A stretch of DNA of 64,000 bases from Rahnella sp. AA (GCF_002834385.1 NZ_PITQ01000007.1:248001-312000), one strand, 5' to 3'; positions 20,054 through 33,753 are shown, counted from the stretch's first letter. Program-made: numbers and translations. Notes: generated by a model not told the origin, from the sequence alone.

Positions 20054-20062
20054 GGAGAGGGT

Positions 20063-22300
20063 ATGGTTGCGGTAAGAAGTGCACATCTGAACACGGCTGG
20101 CGAGTTTGCGCTCGACGACTGGATCAACAGTTTAGGGTTGTCCAGCCAGCAATCATGTGAGCGTTTAGCCGAGACCTGGCGCTACTGCGAGCAACAAACG
20201 CAGGGCCATCCTGATGCGTCACTTCTGCTGTGGCGCGGGCTGGAAATGGTTGAAATCCTCTCAACCCTCAGCATGGATAACGACAGTATGCGTGCGGCGC
20301 TGCTGTTCCCGCTGGTTGATGACGGCATCATTGACGAAGACACCCTCACTCAGCAGTTCGGTAAAGGCATCACGGATCTGGTGCATGGTGTGCGTGATAT
20401 GGACGCCATCCGCCAGCTGAAAGCCACACAAAACGATTCGATGGGATCAGAGCAGGTGGATAACGTCCGCCGAATGCTGCTGGCGATGGTGGAAGATTTT
20501 CGCTGCGTGGTGTTAAAGCTCGCCGAACGTATCGCACATTTGCGTGAGGTGAAAGACGCGCCGGAAGAAGAGCGCGTTCTGGCCGCAAAAGAATGTACCA
20601 ATATCTATGCGCCGCTGGCGAACCGTCTGGGCATCGGTCAGCTCAAATGGGAGCTGGAAGATTTCTGCTTCCGCTATCTGCACCCCGACGAATACAAACG
20701 TATTGCCAAACTGCTGCATGAGCGTCGTATCGACCGTGAGCAGTATATCGACGATTTCGTCTCTACTGTGAAAAGCGCAATGGCTGAAGAGGGCATTAAG
20801 GTTGATGTCTATGGCCGCCCGAAACACATCTACAGCATCTGGCGCAAGATGCAGAAAAAATCCCTGTCCTTTGACGAACTTTTCGATGTACGCGCCGTGC
20901 GCGTGGTGGTCGAACGTTTGCAGGATTGCTATGCCGCGTTAGGGATTGTGCACACGCATTTCCGCCATTTGCCGGATGAGTTTGACGACTACGTGGCCAA
21001 CCCGAAACCGAACGGTTATCAGTCGATTCATACCGTTGTTTTGGGCCCGCGCGGTAAAACGCTGGAAGTGCAGATCCGTACCCGTCAGATGCACGAAGAC
21101 GCCGAGCTGGGCGTCGCCGCGCACTGGAAATACAAAGAAGGTACCGCCGTGGTCGGTGGCCGCAGCGGAGGTTACGAAGGCCGCATCGCGTGGCTGCGTA
21201 AACTTATCGCATGGCAGGAAGAAATGGCCGATTCGGGCGAAATGCTTGACGAAGTCCGCAGCCAGGTCTTCGACGATCGCGTTTACGTGTTTACGCCAAA
21301 AGGCGACGTTATCGACCTGCCGATGGGCTCAACGCCGCTCGATTTTGCTTACCACATCCACAGCGATGTCGGTCACCGCTGTATCGGTGCCAAAATCGGC
21401 GGACGCATTGTGCCGTTCACCTATCAGTTGCAGATGGGCGATCAGATTGAAATCATCACCCAGAAACATGCGAACCCAAGCCGCGACTGGCTGAACCCGA
21501 GCCTCGGTTATGTCACCACCAGCCGCGGCCGTTCTAAAATTCAGAACTGGTTCCGTAAACAGGATCGCGACAAAAACATTATCGCCGGTAAGCAGATCCT
21601 CGATGACGAGCTGGATCGTCTGGATATCAGTATAAAAGATGCCGAAAAACTGCTGCTGCCGCGTTACAACGTTAACTCGCTCGACGAGGTTCTGGCCGCG
21701 ATCGGCAACGGTGATATCCGCCTGAATCAGATGGTGAACTTCCTGCAATCGCAGCTGAAAAAGCCGAGTGCGGAAGAACTGGATAAAGAAGCACTACGCC
21801 AGCTGACGCAGAAAACCACGCCGCCGCCGGCGCGCAGCAAAGATAATGGCCGCGTCGTGGTCGAGGGCGTTGGCAATCTGATGCACCACATTGCGCGTTG
21901 CTGCCAGCCGATTCCGGGTGATGAAATCGTCGGTTACATCACGCAGGGCCGCGGAATTTCTATCCACCGCGCCGATTGTGATCAACTGGAAGATTTGCGT
22001 TCGAACGCGCCGGAGCGTGTGGTGGAAGCGGTGTGGGGCGAAAGCTACTCCAGCGGTTATTCGCTGGTGGTGCGCGTTGTTGCGAATGACCGCAGCGGCC
22101 TGCTGCGTGATATCACGACCATTCTCGCCAACGAAAAAGTGAATGTGCTGGGGGTTGCCAGCCGCAGCGATACGCGTCAGCAGTTAGCCACCATCGATAT
22201 GGATATCGAAATCTACAACCCGCAGGTGCTGGGGCGCGTCATTGCCAAGCTGAACCAGCTTCCGGATGTGATTGAAGCGAAACGGCTGCACGGCAGCTGA
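20063..22300 (+). CDS. relA: (p)ppGpp synthetase I RelA
   Basis: Ribosome-associated alarmone synthetase that makes pppGpp/ppGpp from ATP and GTP/GDP when uncharged tRNA accumulates. 745 residues (744 in E. coli). Order: degenerate hydrolase domain (the HD residues are lost, FPLVDDGIIDED), synthetase domain with YGRPKHIYSIWRKM and ANPKPNGYQSIHT, TGS domain (DRVYVFTPKGDVIDLP, about 405-465), zinc-finger region with CC and H residues (HHIARCCQPIPGDE), and a C-terminal ACT domain. It starts ATG 20063 with GGAGAGGGT upstream. No mazEF genes follow it here, unlike E. coli. Confidence 0.98.
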   Translation: MVAVRSAHLNTAGEFALDDWINSLGLSSQQSCERLAETWRYCEQQTQGHPDASLLLWRGLEMVEILSTLSMDNDSMRAALLFPLVDDGIIDEDTLTQQFGKGITDLVHGVRDMDAIRQLKATQNDSMGSEQVDNVRRMLLAMVEDFRCVVLKLAERIAHLREVKDAPEEERVLAAKECTNIYAPLANRLGIGQLKWELEDFCFRYLHPDEYKRIAKLLHERRIDREQYIDDFVSTVKSAMAEEGIKVDVYGRPKHIYSIWRKMQKKSLSFDELFDVRAVRVVVERLQDCYAALGIVHTHFRHLPDEFDDYVANPKPNGYQSIHTVVLGPRGKTLEVQIRTRQMHEDAELGVAAHWKYKEGTAVVGGRSGGYEGRIAWLRKLIAWQEEMADSGEMLDEVRSQVFDDRVYVFTPKGDVIDLPMGSTPLDFAYHIHSDVGHRCIGAKIGGRIVPFTYQLQMGDQIEIITQKHANPSRDWLNPSLGYVTTSRGRSKIQNWFRKQDRDKNIIAGKQILDDELDRLDISIKDAEKLLLPRYNVNSLDEVLAAIGNGDIRLNQMVNFLQSQLKKPSAEELDKEALRQLTQKTTPPPARSKDNGRVVVEGVGNLMHHIARCCQPIPGDEIVGYITQGRGISIHRADCDQLEDLRSNAPERVVEAVWGESYSSGYSLVVRVVANDRSGLLRDITTILANEKVNVLGVASRSDTRQQLATIDMDIEIYNPQVLGRVIAKLNQLPDVIEAKRLHGS

Positions 22301-22315
22301 TATTCTTTACCTGGG

Positions 22316-22337
22316 GGCCCGCAAGTCGGGCCTTTTT
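22316..22337 (+). terminator. Terminator after relA
   Basis: GGCCCG/CGGGCC stem with a five-base loop and a run of six T, 15 bases after the relA stop codon. Confidence 0.8.
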
Positions 22338-22382
22338 TCTTTTTGTGTAGTGATTAATCCTTTTTAAAAACGGACAGACTTT

Positions 22383-23186
22383 ATGACCGAATCCTCTTTG
22401 CAACGCCTGCTCACCATCATGAAAACCCTGCGCGATCCGACGGCTGGCTGCCCCTGGGATAAAGAGCAAACTTTCGAGACTATCGCGCCGTACACGCTGG
22501 AAGAAACTTACGAAGTGCTGGATGCCATCGCCCGCAAGGATTATGAAGATGTGCGTGACGAACTGGGTGACCTGCTGTTTCAGGTCGTGTTTTATGCCCA
22601 GATGGGCAGCGAACAGGGATTGTTTGAATTCGACGATATCTGCAATGCGATTTCTGACAAACTGGAACGCCGCCATCCGCAAATTTTTGGTGATGAAGCC
22701 GCGTGGTCGGAAGAAGCCAGCAGCAAAGATGTACTGGTGAAGTGGGAAGCGCGCAAGGCGCAGGAGCGCGCGGAAAAATCCCTGCATTCCGCGCTCGACG
22801 ATATTCCTTCTGCATTACCCGCGCTGATGAAGGCGCACAAAATTCAAAAGCGCTGTTCGAACGTGGGTTTCGACTGGACCACGCTCGGGCCAGTGCTCGA
22901 CAAAGTTTACGAAGAAATTGACGAAGTGATGTTTGAAGCTCGCCAGGCGGTTATTGACGAAGAAAAGCTCGGTGAGGAAATCGGCGATCTGCTGTTCGCC
23001 ACCGTCAATCTTTCCCGTCATCTGGGCCACAAAGCAGAAGATGCGTTGCAGGCCGCTAATCGCAAGTTTGAACGCCGCTTCCGGCAGGTTGAAGAGATTA
23101 TTCGCGGCAAAGGTCTGAATATGGAAGGCGCCACGCTCGAACAGATGGAAGCCGCCTGGCAGCAGGTGAAAAAGCAGGAAGGCTGA
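22383..23186 (+). CDS. mazG: Nucleoside triphosphate pyrophosphohydrolase MazG
   Basis: Hydrolyses NTPs and dNTPs to monophosphates plus pyrophosphate; in E. coli it lowers ppGpp and tempers MazEF killing. 267 residues (263 in E. coli). Two MazG domains are visible: the first begins LRDPTAGCPWDKEQTFETI with the metal-binding EETYEVLDAI and DELGDLLFQV helices, the second has VYEEIDEVMFEA and EEIGDLLFATVNL. It lies between the relA terminator and the pyrG promoter, and probably has its own promoter in the short gap. Confidence 0.96.
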   Translation: MTESSLQRLLTIMKTLRDPTAGCPWDKEQTFETIAPYTLEETYEVLDAIARKDYEDVRDELGDLLFQVVFYAQMGSEQGLFEFDDICNAISDKLERRHPQIFGDEAAWSEEASSKDVLVKWEARKAQERAEKSLHSALDDIPSALPALMKAHKIQKRCSNVGFDWTTLGPVLDKVYEEIDEVMFEARQAVIDEEKLGEEIGDLLFATVNLSRHLGHKAEDALQAANRKFERRFRQVEEIIRGKGLNMEGATLEQMEAAWQQVKKQEG

Positions 23187-25173
<1,987 letters not shown>

Positions 25174-25183
25174 AATACAGGGG

Positions 25184-25210
25184 AAACGACGTGTCACAGA
25201 TGCGTCGTTT
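25184..25210 (+). other. Hairpin between pyrG and eno
   Basis: An 8-bp perfect stem (AAACGACG/CGTCGTTT) just after the pyrG stop. There is no long T-tract, so it may be an attenuating or RNA-processing hairpin, letting eno be expressed above pyrG. Confidence 0.4.
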
Positions 25211-25224
25211 GTCTGAAGCTTTAG

Positions 25225-26553
<1,329 letters not shown>

Positions 26554-26576
26554 TTACTGCCCCGTAACGCTTTCTT

Positions 26577-26602
26577 AAAAACCCGCTTCGGCGGGTTTTT
26601 TT
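26577..26602 (+). terminator. Terminator after eno
   Basis: CCCGC/GCGGG stem with a TTCG tetraloop, flanked by four A and seven T. Confidence 0.9.
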
Positions 26603-26655
26603 ATACCTGAAAGATAGCAACTGGCAAATCTGCCATACTCATTTACAGCACAAGT

Positions 26656-26684
26656 TTGGCCTCACCCGTCTTATCTGTGATAAT
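26656..26684 (+). promoter_or_regulatory. Candidate sigma-70 promoter of queE
   Basis: TTGGCC, 17 bases, then GATAAT, followed by a GC-rich stretch. It ends 34 bases upstream of the queE ATG and lies beyond the eno terminator. Confidence 0.5.
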
Positions 26685-26718
26685 GCGCGCTGATTTTTTA
26701 GAGATGACTGAGAAAACG

Positions 26719-27390
26719 ATGCAGTACCCGATTAATGAGATGTTTGAAACCCTGCAAGGGGAAGGTTATTTTACCGGCGTGCCGGCGATTTTTGTGCGCC
26801 TGCAAGGCTGCCCGGTGGGTTGCAGCTGGTGCGACACCAAACACACCTGGGATAAAATTGCCGATCGGGAAGTCGATATGCAGCGCATTCTGGTCAAAAC
26901 CGAAGAGAGTGATGCCTGGGGGAACGCGACGTCAGAACAGTTGCTGGACGTCATTGCACAACAGGGTTACACCGCCCGTCACGTGGTGATTACCGGCGGC
27001 GAGCCGTGTATTTATGACCTGACGGAGCTGACCTCTTTACTCGAGAAAAACGGCTTCAGCTGCCAGATTGAAACCAGCGGCACGCATGAAGTACGTTGTT
27101 CAGTAAACACCTGGGTCACTGTTTCACCTAAAGTGAATATGCGTGGCGGGTACGACATTTTGCCGCAGGCGTTGAAACGTGCTGATGAAGTGAAGCATCC
27201 GGTGGCGCGTCAGCGTGATATCGACGCGCTGGAAGCGTTGCTGGAAACGCTGACCGACAGCAAATCACGCATTATCGCGTTGCAACCTATCAGCCAAAAA
27301 GAAGAAGCCACCAAACTTTGCATTGCGACCTGCATTGCAAAGAACTGGCGGCTGTCGATGCAGACCCATAAATATCTCAACATCGCCTAA
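26719..27390 (+). CDS. queE: 7-carboxy-7-deazaguanine synthase QueE
   Basis: Radical-SAM enzyme that converts carboxy-tetrahydropterin (made through QueD) to 7-carboxy-7-deazaguanine, on the way to queuosine in tRNA. 223 residues, as in E. coli. The cluster cysteines are Cys31, Cys35 and Cys38 in CPVGCSWCDTKHTW (the enterobacterial Cx3Cx2C form), and ITGGEP is the SAM-side motif. I choose the ATG giving MQYPINEMFETLQGEG; ATG 26704 would add five residues. It converges on queD across an ERIC element. Confidence 0.95.
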   Translation: MQYPINEMFETLQGEGYFTGVPAIFVRLQGCPVGCSWCDTKHTWDKIADREVDMQRILVKTEESDAWGNATSEQLLDVIAQQGYTARHVVITGGEPCIYDLTELTSLLEKNGFSCQIETSGTHEVRCSVNTWVTVSPKVNMRGGYDILPQALKRADEVKHPVARQRDIDALEALLETLTDSKSRIIALQPISQKEEATKLCIATCIAKNWRLSMQTHKYLNIA

Positions 27391-27513
27391 TCCCCTGCAT
27401 CCTTCGCGCTGCCTCTGCGTTGGCTGCTCTTATTCACCCCGGTCACTTACTGATGTAAGCTCCCGGGGATCATTCGTTTGCCGCCTTGATGCAACACGAA
27501 TGATTTTGGGGAT
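27391..27513. repeat. ERIC (IRU) intergenic repeat between queE and queD
   Basis: A ~123-base imperfect palindrome running from ATCCCC at the queE stop to GGGGAT. The core (about 27437-27468) reads CACCCCGGTCACTTACTGA then TGTAAGCTCCCGGGGAT, which is the central part of the Enterobacterial Repetitive Intergenic Consensus targeted by standard ERIC typing primers. The outer arms also pair (ATCCTTCGCGCTGCC against the complement of GCAACACGAATGAT). It lies between convergent genes and may fold in both transcripts. No ORF. Confidence 0.88.
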
Positions 27514-27526
27514 CGGATGGGATAGT

Positions 27527-27886
27527 TCAGCCTTTATAGACGCAACCCGCTGTGCAAGTTTCTTTCACGCGCACGGCGGAAAGCAAAGGCAGTTTCGGTT
27601 TCATTTCATTCCAGATCCATTCCGCCAGCACTTCGCTGGTTGGATTTTCCAGGCCAGGAATATCGTTGAGATAATAGTGGTCGAGGCGATCCAGCGTTGG
27701 GTTAAACGCAGCTTTCAGATCGGCGAAGTCCATTACCCAGCCTGTGTGCGGATCCACTTCACCCGTGATTTCTAAACGGACGGTGAAAGAGTGGCCATGC
27801 AACCGGCCGCATTTATGTCCGGCCGGGACGTGCGGTAAATGGTGTGCGGCTTCGAACTGAAAATCTTTAAATAATGTGGTGGTCAT
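27527..27886 (-). CDS. queD: 6-carboxy-tetrahydropterin synthase QueD
   Basis: Turns dihydroneopterin triphosphate into 6-carboxy-tetrahydropterin, the substrate of the QueE step. 119 residues (121 in E. coli). The zinc histidines and catalytic cysteine lie in [22 protein letters not shown] (Cys26), and the Asp-His pair in [12 protein letters not shown] start at ATG 27886 (MTTTLFKDF); the frame is open for 170 more codons upstream but that part has no family match and runs into the divergent hydrolase gene. Confidence 0.95.
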   Translation of the reverse strand: MTTTLFKDFQFEAAHHLPHVPAGHKCGRLHGHSFTVRLEITGEVDPHTGWVMDFADLKAAFNPTLDRLDHYYLNDIPGLENPTSEVLAEWIWNEMKPKLPLLSAVRVKETCTAGCVYKG

Positions 27887-28054
27887 GAGGCTGTCTCGTT
27901 GCTCGAAAAAACGCGGCATAGTACCGGAATACCGGCTTACGTGCCATGACTTAACTGCGCTTTTCTTCACCAAATCCTGACTTTTACTCTCTTTACTCCG
28001 CCCGCATTGCTGGCTTACAGTGAGCCAGTAGAAACTAACCTGTTGAGATAGTGA

Positions 28055-29059
28055 ATGATTACTGTGCTTCGTTGCGCTGTTCTGGCGTTGTTGTTCTCTG
28101 CAGGAGTCGGGGCAGAAACCATAGCACCGGCTCAGGAGCCCGCGCCAGTCGCGGCTAAAACGGTTCAACCTGTGGTAAAAGCGCCTTCTGTGGTCAAGCC
28201 TGCTGCCGCCAAAGTCCCTCTGACTTTCCCTCCGGGATCGGGTGTGCTGCATATTCCTCTGGCTGCGGGTAAAAAGCCTCTGGAAGTTTTTACTTACCAA
28301 CCCGTCGGCGCTGATGAGACGACGCCGGTGGTGATGGTCATGACCGGCGTTGATCGTAACGCGGCGACGTACCGCAATGACTGGATGACCGTAGCTGATC
28401 AATACCACTTACGCGTGGTCGTGCCGCATTTCAGCGAGCAGGATTTCCCCGGTGCGGCTGGTTATAACCTGGGGAATCTGACAGACAGCAAAACGCATCG
28501 TCGTTTGCCAAAATCTCAGTGGGCATTCAGTATTGTCGATAACCTGTTTACCACCCTGCAAAAGCAGGGAGTGACCACCCAGAAGCAATATTATCTTTTT
28601 GGTAACAGCGCGGGCTGCCAGTTTGTACACCGTATGCTGACTTTGCTGCCTGAACCGAATGTCAAAGCCGCAGTGTGTGCGGCAGCGGGCTGGTGGACAT
28701 TACCTGACACCGATCAGCATTGGCCTTACGGTCTGCGTGAAGCGCCGGTCGCGGTGAGCCAGCAGCAACTGAATGATTATTTCGCGAAACCGGTGCTGAT
28801 TGCCGTCGGTGCGGATGATGATGACCCGGAGAATCATTTGCTGCGTAAATCCAAACAGGCGATGGCGCAGGGAGCTAACCGGCTGGAACGCGCGGAAAGC
28901 TATTTCACCACGTCCCAGCAGCGTGCCGAACAAAACAATACACCGTTTAACTGGCACTTTATGGATCTCTCTGACGTCGGGCACAGCGGCAGTAAAATGT
29001 CGGTCTTTGCCGCCGGTCAGTTCGCATGGTTTGAGCAGCATAACGCCTTCCATCTCTGA
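28055..29059 (+). CDS. Predicted secreted alpha/beta hydrolase
   Basis: 334 residues. A signal peptide (1-20, ending VGA-ET) is followed by a Pro/Ala/Val/Lys-rich linker (21-55) and an alpha/beta-hydrolase domain. The likely triad is Ser185 in [10 protein letters not shown] (a GNSAG elbow), an Asp within GADDDD (254-257) and His310 in DVGHSGS. The motif layout resembles extracellular PHB-depolymerase/esterase families. The substrate is unknown, and I do not recognise a named gene. The start has a poor ribosome site. It is divergent from queD and ends at a strong terminator, so it is a single-gene unit in the spot that links queD to cysJ. Confidence 0.75.
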   Translation: MITVLRCAVLALLFSAGVGAETIAPAQEPAPVAAKTVQPVVKAPSVVKPAAAKVPLTFPPGSGVLHIPLAAGKKPLEVFTYQPVGADETTPVVMVMTGVDRNAATYRNDWMTVADQYHLRVVVPHFSEQDFPGAAGYNLGNLTDSKTHRRLPKSQWAFSIVDNLFTTLQKQGVTTQKQYYLFGNSAGCQFVHRMLTLLPEPNVKAAVCAAAGWWTLPDTDQHWPYGLREAPVAVSQQQLNDYFAKPVLIAVGADDDDPENHLLRKSKQAMAQGANRLERAESYFTTSQQRAEQNNTPFNWHFMDLSDVGHSGSKMSVFAAGQFAWFEQHNAFHL

Positions 29060-29404
29060 GACTTTGGTATAAAAGCCCTACCCTGAAAAAAATTCATCAC
29101 CCCGCTTCGGCGGGGTTTTTCTTTTACTTTCCATTACGTTGAAAACGCCCGCGAACTGTGTGGGAAATTTTATAGCGATTTCAGTACGATAAAAAACACC
29201 CTTTACCACTTTTTCAGATAGACCTTACCGCTAAATCCTCTTAGTCATTTTGGTTATTTATTATTTCCATCACTTCTTTAATTGTTATTATCCGGCTCGT
29301 TAACCTTACACTTTCTGAAGGTCTTTTCTGCGCGCAGGCATCCCCTAAATGGCGCTGAAGGCCGGATTGATGACTGGCTTATGCACAAGGGAATTCGTAC
29401 TGCG
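29060..29404. other. Intergenic region upstream of cysJ
   Basis: 345 bases. It starts with the hydrolase terminator (29100-29120). The stretch 29160-29300 is AT-rich and precedes cysJ, where CysB-dependent control is expected from E. coli. I cannot define a CysB site confidently by eye. An in-frame extension of cysJ to 29282 is open but lacks family support. Confidence 0.5.
29100..29120 (+). terminator. Terminator after the hydrolase gene
   Basis: CCCCGC/GCGGGG stem with a TTCG tetraloop and five T, 40 bases after the stop codon. Confidence 0.88.
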
Positions 29405-31207
29405 ATGACGACTCAGGCTCCTCCAATTTCACTGCTCCCGCTGACCCCCGAGCAACTGGCACGACTTCAATCGGCAACGAGTGATTATTCACCGACTCAG
29501 ATGGCCTGGCTCTCCGGCTATTTCTGGGGAATGGTTAACCAGCAGCCGGGCACCGTGGCCGCTCCGGTACCGGTGCAGGCAGCCGCGTCGGTTACCCTGA
29601 TTTCAGCCTCGCAAACGGGCAACGCCCGTCGCGTGGCCGAACAGTTACGTGATGACCTGATCGCCGCAAAACTGAATGTGAATCTGGTGAATGCTGGTGA
29701 TTACAAATTCAAGCAGATCGCGCAGGAAAAACTGCTGCTGATTGTGGCGTCAACGCAGGGCGAAGGCGAGCAGGCGGAAGAAGCCGTCGCGTTGCATAAA
29801 TTCCTGCAATCCAAAAAAGCCCCGAAATTCACCGACACGGCCTTTGCGGTGTTCGCGCTTGGCGATACCTCTTATGAGTTTTTCTGCCAGGCCGGTAAAG
29901 ACTTCGATACGCGTCTGGGCGAACTGGGCGCGGAACGTCTGTTAGACCGCGTGGATGCGGACGTTGAATATAAAGAGACTGCCGCCGGATGGCGCAAGCG
30001 TATTGTTGAAGTGCTGAAACAGCGTGTGCCAGCTGACATTTCCGCGCAAGCCGCGCCGACGCTGGCGGGCAGCGTGAATCAGGTCGACAGCAGCCCGTAT
30101 GCGAAAGAAGCACCGCTGACGGCGACGCTGGCGGTGAACCAGAAAATCACCGGCCGCGATTCAGATAAAGATGTGCGCCATCTGGAAATCGATCTCGGTG
30201 ATTCCGGTCTGCGTTACCAGCCGGGCGATGCGCTAGGGATCTGGTTTGAAAACGATCCGCAGCTGGTGCAGGAAGTCGTGGAATTGCTGTGGCTGAAAGG
30301 CGATGAGACGGTCGACATCAACGGTAAATCATTGCCGCTGTCTGAAGCCCTTCAGCACCATATCGAGCTGACGCAAAACACCACGCCGATCATTGAGAAA
30401 TACGCCGCGCTTTGCCGCGACGAACATCTGACCGGATTGCTGGCCGACAAACCTGCGCTTTTGCAATACGCGCAAACCGTGCCGTTCGTTGACATGGTGC
30501 GCCGTGCACCGACTGAACTCGATGCTCAGCAGCTGGTGGATTTACTGCGTCCGCTGACCCCGCGCCTGTATTCGATTGCCTCGTCGCAGGCGGAAACCGA
30601 ATCCGAAGTGCATATCACCGTCGGCGTTGTGCGTTATGACATTGATGGCCGCCCGCGTTCCGGTGGTGCGTCAGGGTATCTGGCTGACCGTCTGGAAGAA
30701 GACGGCGAAGTGAAAGTCTTCATCGAGCATAACGACAACTTCCGTCTGCCGGCTAATCCTGAAACGCCGGTCATTATGATCGGGCCGGGCACCGGGATTG
30801 CGCCGTTCCGCGCGTTCATCCAGCAGCGTGATAACGACGGGGCCAGCGGCAAAAACTGGCTGTTCTTCGGCAATCCGCACTTCACCGACGATTTCCTTTA
30901 TCAGGTGGAATGGCAGCGCTACGTAAAAGACGGCCTGCTGACGAATATCAGCCTGGCGTGGTCGCGTGACCAGACAGAAAAAGTTTACGTACAGGACAAG
31001 CTGCGCGAGAGCGGCGCTGAAGTCTGGCAATGGCTGCAGGAAGGTGCGCATGTGTATGTTTGTGGTGACGCCAACCGTATGGCGAAAGACGTAGAGCAGG
31101 CGCTGCTGGAGATCATTGCCGAATATGGCGTGATGGATCTGGAAACCGCCGACGAATATCTCAGCGAGTTACGTCTGGATCGCCGCTATCAGCGTGACGT
31201 TTACTGA
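29405..31207 (+). CDS. cysJ: Sulfite reductase flavoprotein alpha subunit CysJ
   Basis: Passes electrons from NADPH through FAD and FMN to CysI in assimilatory sulfite reduction. 600 residues (599 in E. coli). A flavodoxin domain (about 63-200, with [13 protein letters not shown] and STQGEGE) is followed by the FAD domain ([11 protein letters not shown]) and the NADP domain ([12 protein letters not shown]), ending in RRYQRDVY. I start at MTTQAPP by alignment; ATG 29381 is possible. It forms an operon with cysI (39-base gap) and cysH. Confidence 0.97.
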   Translation: MTTQAPPISLLPLTPEQLARLQSATSDYSPTQMAWLSGYFWGMVNQQPGTVAAPVPVQAAASVTLISASQTGNARRVAEQLRDDLIAAKLNVNLVNAGDYKFKQIAQEKLLLIVASTQGEGEQAEEAVALHKFLQSKKAPKFTDTAFAVFALGDTSYEFFCQAGKDFDTRLGELGAERLLDRVDADVEYKETAAGWRKRIVEVLKQRVPADISAQAAPTLAGSVNQVDSSPYAKEAPLTATLAVNQKITGRDSDKDVRHLEIDLGDSGLRYQPGDALGIWFENDPQLVQEVVELLWLKGDETVDINGKSLPLSEALQHHIELTQNTTPIIEKYAALCRDEHLTGLLADKPALLQYAQTVPFVDMVRRAPTELDAQQLVDLLRPLTPRLYSIASSQAETESEVHITVGVVRYDIDGRPRSGGASGYLADRLEEDGEVKVFIEHNDNFRLPANPETPVIMIGPGTGIAPFRAFIQQRDNDGASGKNWLFFGNPHFTDDFLYQVEWQRYVKDGLLTNISLAWSRDQTEKVYVQDKLRESGAEVWQWLQEGAHVYVCGDANRMAKDVEQALLEIIAEYGVMDLETADEYLSELRLDRRYQRDVY

Positions 31208-31246
31208 TCTGGCGTTTATAAAAATTTGAGCGATGAGTAAAAACTT

Positions 31247-32983
31247 ATGAGCAAAAAGTTGTGGAGTGAACTCAATCCCGGCCCCGGTCCGCTGATTGTC
31301 GATGCGCCTCTGGCCGACGCCGAACGCCTGAAAAAGGAAAGTAATTTCCTGCGTGGAACCATTGCCGATGATTTAAACGACGGCCTGACCGGCGGCTTCA
31401 ACGGTGACAATTTCCTGTTGATCCGTTTCCACGGCATGTACCAGCAGGACGACCGCGATATTCGTGCAGAACGCGCTGAGCAAAAGCTGGAGCCGCGTCA
31501 CGCCATGATGCTACGTTGCCGTCTGCCGGGTGGGGTAATGACGCCGGCGCAATGGCTTGGCATCGACAAATTTGCCGAAGACAGCACGCTGTACGGCAGC
31601 ATCCGTATTACTAACCGTCAGACATTCCAGTTCCACGGCATTCTGAAACCAAACGTAAAACCGGTGCATCAGCTGCTGAATAAACTCGGTCTGGATGCGC
31701 TGGCGACCGCCAACGACGTTAACCGTAACGTGCTGTGTACGTCGAATCCGGTGGAGTCTGAGTTGCATCGCGAAGCCTATGAATGGGCGAAAAAGCTCTC
31801 CGAACATCTGCTGCCGCGCACCCGTGCTTACGCCGAAGTCTGGCTGGATCAGGAAAAAGTCGAAACCACCGACGAAGAGCCGATTCTGGGCGCGACTTAC
31901 CTGCCACGTAAATTCAAAACGACCGTGGTGATCCCGCCGCAAAACGATGTCGATCTTCATGCGAACGATCTGAACTTCGTGGCGATTGCGGATAACGGCA
32001 AACTGATTGGTTTTAACGTACTGGTCGGCGGCGGTCTTTCCATCGCACACGGCGATAAAGCCACTTACGCGCGAACTGCCAGCGAGCTGGGCTTTATCCC
32101 GCTGGAGAAAACGCTGGCCGTGGCCGAAGCCGTGGTGACCACGCAGCGGGACTGGGGTAACCGTACCAACCGTAAAAATGCCAAAACGAAATACACGCTG
32201 GAACGCGTTGGCGTGCCGGTATTCAAAGCCGAAGTGGAAAAGCGCGCAGGGATTCAGTTCGCTGAAATCCGCCCTTACGAATTCACCGGCCGCGGCGATC
32301 GTATCGGCTGGGTGAAAGGCATAGACAAACAGTGGCACCTGACCCTGTTTATCGAAAACGGCCGTATCCTGGATTATCCGGGCAGGTCGCTGAAAACCGG
32401 TCTGGCAGAAATTGCTAAGATTCACAAAGGTGATTTCAGGCTAACTGCTAATCAGAACCTGATCGTCGCCGGTGTCGCCGAAAAAGACAAAGACGCGATC
32501 GAAACGCTGGCGCGTAATCACGGACTGATCGACGACGGCGTAACCGAGCAGCGTAAAAACTCAATGGCCTGCGTGTCTTACCCGACGTGTCCGCTGGCGA
32601 TGGCGGAAGCCGAACGTTTCCTGCCGGAGTTTGTGACCAAAGTGGAAGGCATTATGCACGGTCATGGCGTGGGTGATGAACATATCGTTCTGCGCGTGAC
32701 CGGCTGCCCGAACGGCTGTGGCCGCGCGTTGCTGGCGGAAATTGGTCTGGTGGGCAAAGCCCTCAACCGTTACAACCTGCACCTCGGCGGTAACCGCGCT
32801 GGGACGCGCATTCCCCGGATGTACCGCGAAAATATTTCAGACGCAGAGATCCTGACGATCATCGACGAACTGGTAGGTCGCTGGGCAACAGAGCGTGAAA
32901 CCGGGGAAGGTTTTGGTGATTTTGTGATCCGCGCGGGGATCATCCGGCCGGTGCTTGATCCGGCACGTGATTTCTACGATTAA
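31247..32983 (+). CDS. cysI: Sulfite reductase hemoprotein beta subunit CysI
   Basis: Reduces sulfite to sulfide with six electrons using coupled siroheme and Fe4S4. 578 residues (570 in E. coli; the extra residues are at the N-terminus). The cluster/siroheme cysteines lie in [17 protein letters not shown] and [10 protein letters not shown]. The sulfite-binding Arg/Lys region appears in [15 protein letters not shown]. Its siroheme would be supplied by CysG, encoded 2.1 kb downstream. Confidence 0.98.
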   Translation: MSKKLWSELNPGPGPLIVDAPLADAERLKKESNFLRGTIADDLNDGLTGGFNGDNFLLIRFHGMYQQDDRDIRAERAEQKLEPRHAMMLRCRLPGGVMTPAQWLGIDKFAEDSTLYGSIRITNRQTFQFHGILKPNVKPVHQLLNKLGLDALATANDVNRNVLCTSNPVESELHREAYEWAKKLSEHLLPRTRAYAEVWLDQEKVETTDEEPILGATYLPRKFKTTVVIPPQNDVDLHANDLNFVAIADNGKLIGFNVLVGGGLSIAHGDKATYARTASELGFIPLEKTLAVAEAVVTTQRDWGNRTNRKNAKTKYTLERVGVPVFKAEVEKRAGIQFAEIRPYEFTGRGDRIGWVKGIDKQWHLTLFIENGRILDYPGRSLKTGLAEIAKIHKGDFRLTANQNLIVAGVAEKDKDAIETLARNHGLIDDGVTEQRKNSMACVSYPTCPLAMAEAERFLPEFVTKVEGIMHGHGVGDEHIVLRVTGCPNGCGRALLAEIGLVGKALNRYNLHLGGNRAGTRIPRMYRENISDAEILTIIDELVGRWATERETGEGFGDFVIRAGIIRPVLDPARDFYD

Positions 32984-33007
32984 CCGTTACGACTGACAGG
33001 AGGCACC

Positions 33008-33745
33008 ATGAGTTCATTGAATCTGACTCTGGCCGAACTGAACGACATGCCGAAGTCCGGACAGGCCATGGCGTTGGCGGAGATTAACGTCAGCCTTGAA
33101 AAGCTGTCTGCGCAGGAGCGTGTGCAGTGGGCGCTGGAGAATATGCCCGGTGAGTTTGCGTTGTCCTCCAGTTTTGGTATCCAGGCGGCGGTGAGCCTGC
33201 ATTTGGTGACGCAGCAGAGACCCGACATTCCGGTTATCCTCACGGATACCGGTTATCTGTTCCCGGAAACCTATCAGTTCATTGATTCGTTAACCGAACA
33301 GCTCGGCCTGAACCTGCAGATCTTCCGCGCGGAGCAATCCCCCGCCTGGCAGGAAGCGCGTTACGGCAAACTGTGGGAGCAGGGCGTCGAAGGCATTGAG
33401 AAGTACAACCACATCAATAAAGTTGAGCCGATGAATCGCGCGATTCAAACGCTCGGCGTGCAGACCTGGTTCGCCGGTCTGCGGCGCGAACAGTCCGGCA
33501 GCCGTGCGCATCTGCCGGTGCTGGCGGTTCAGCGTGGTGTGTTTAAGATCCTGCCGATCATCGACTGGGATAACCGTCAGGTCTTCCAGTACCTGAAAGA
33601 ACATGGCCTCAGCTACCATCCGCTGTGGGATCAGGGATATCTTTCCGTCGGTGATACCCACACCACGAAAAAGTGGGAAGAAGGGATGAAGGAAGAAGAA
33701 ACGCGTTTCTTTGGGCTTAAACGAGAGTGCGGCCTTCACGAATGA
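33008..33745 (+). CDS. cysH: Phosphoadenylyl-sulfate (PAPS) reductase CysH
   Basis: Reduces PAPS to sulfite with thioredoxin. 245 residues (244 in E. coli). It has the PP-loop-related [22 protein letters not shown], and the catalytic Cys241 in the C-terminal KRECGLHE. It lacks the extra CC pairs of Fe-S-dependent APS reductases, so it is the PAPS type. It is the last gene of cysJIH, ending at a strong terminator shared with iap. Confidence 0.98.
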   Translation: MSSLNLTLAELNDMPKSGQAMALAEINVSLEKLSAQERVQWALENMPGEFALSSSFGIQAAVSLHLVTQQRPDIPVILTDTGYLFPETYQFIDSLTEQLGLNLQIFRAEQSPAWQEARYGKLWEQGVEGIEKYNHINKVEPMNRAIQTLGVQTWFAGLRREQSGSRAHLPVLAVQRGVFKILPIIDWDNRQVFQYLKEHGLSYHPLWDQGYLSVGDTHTTKKWEEGMKEEETRFFGLKRECGLHE

Positions 33746-33753
33746 CAGAGAAA

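Noticed and set aside
27887-28408. Upstream extension of queD (about 174 codons)
   Set aside because: The product is low in family signal, overlaps the divergent hydrolase gene, and QueD is complete at 119 residues.
31511-32425. 304-codon minus-strand ORF opposite cysI
   Set aside because: Antisense shadow of cysI with no independent evidence.
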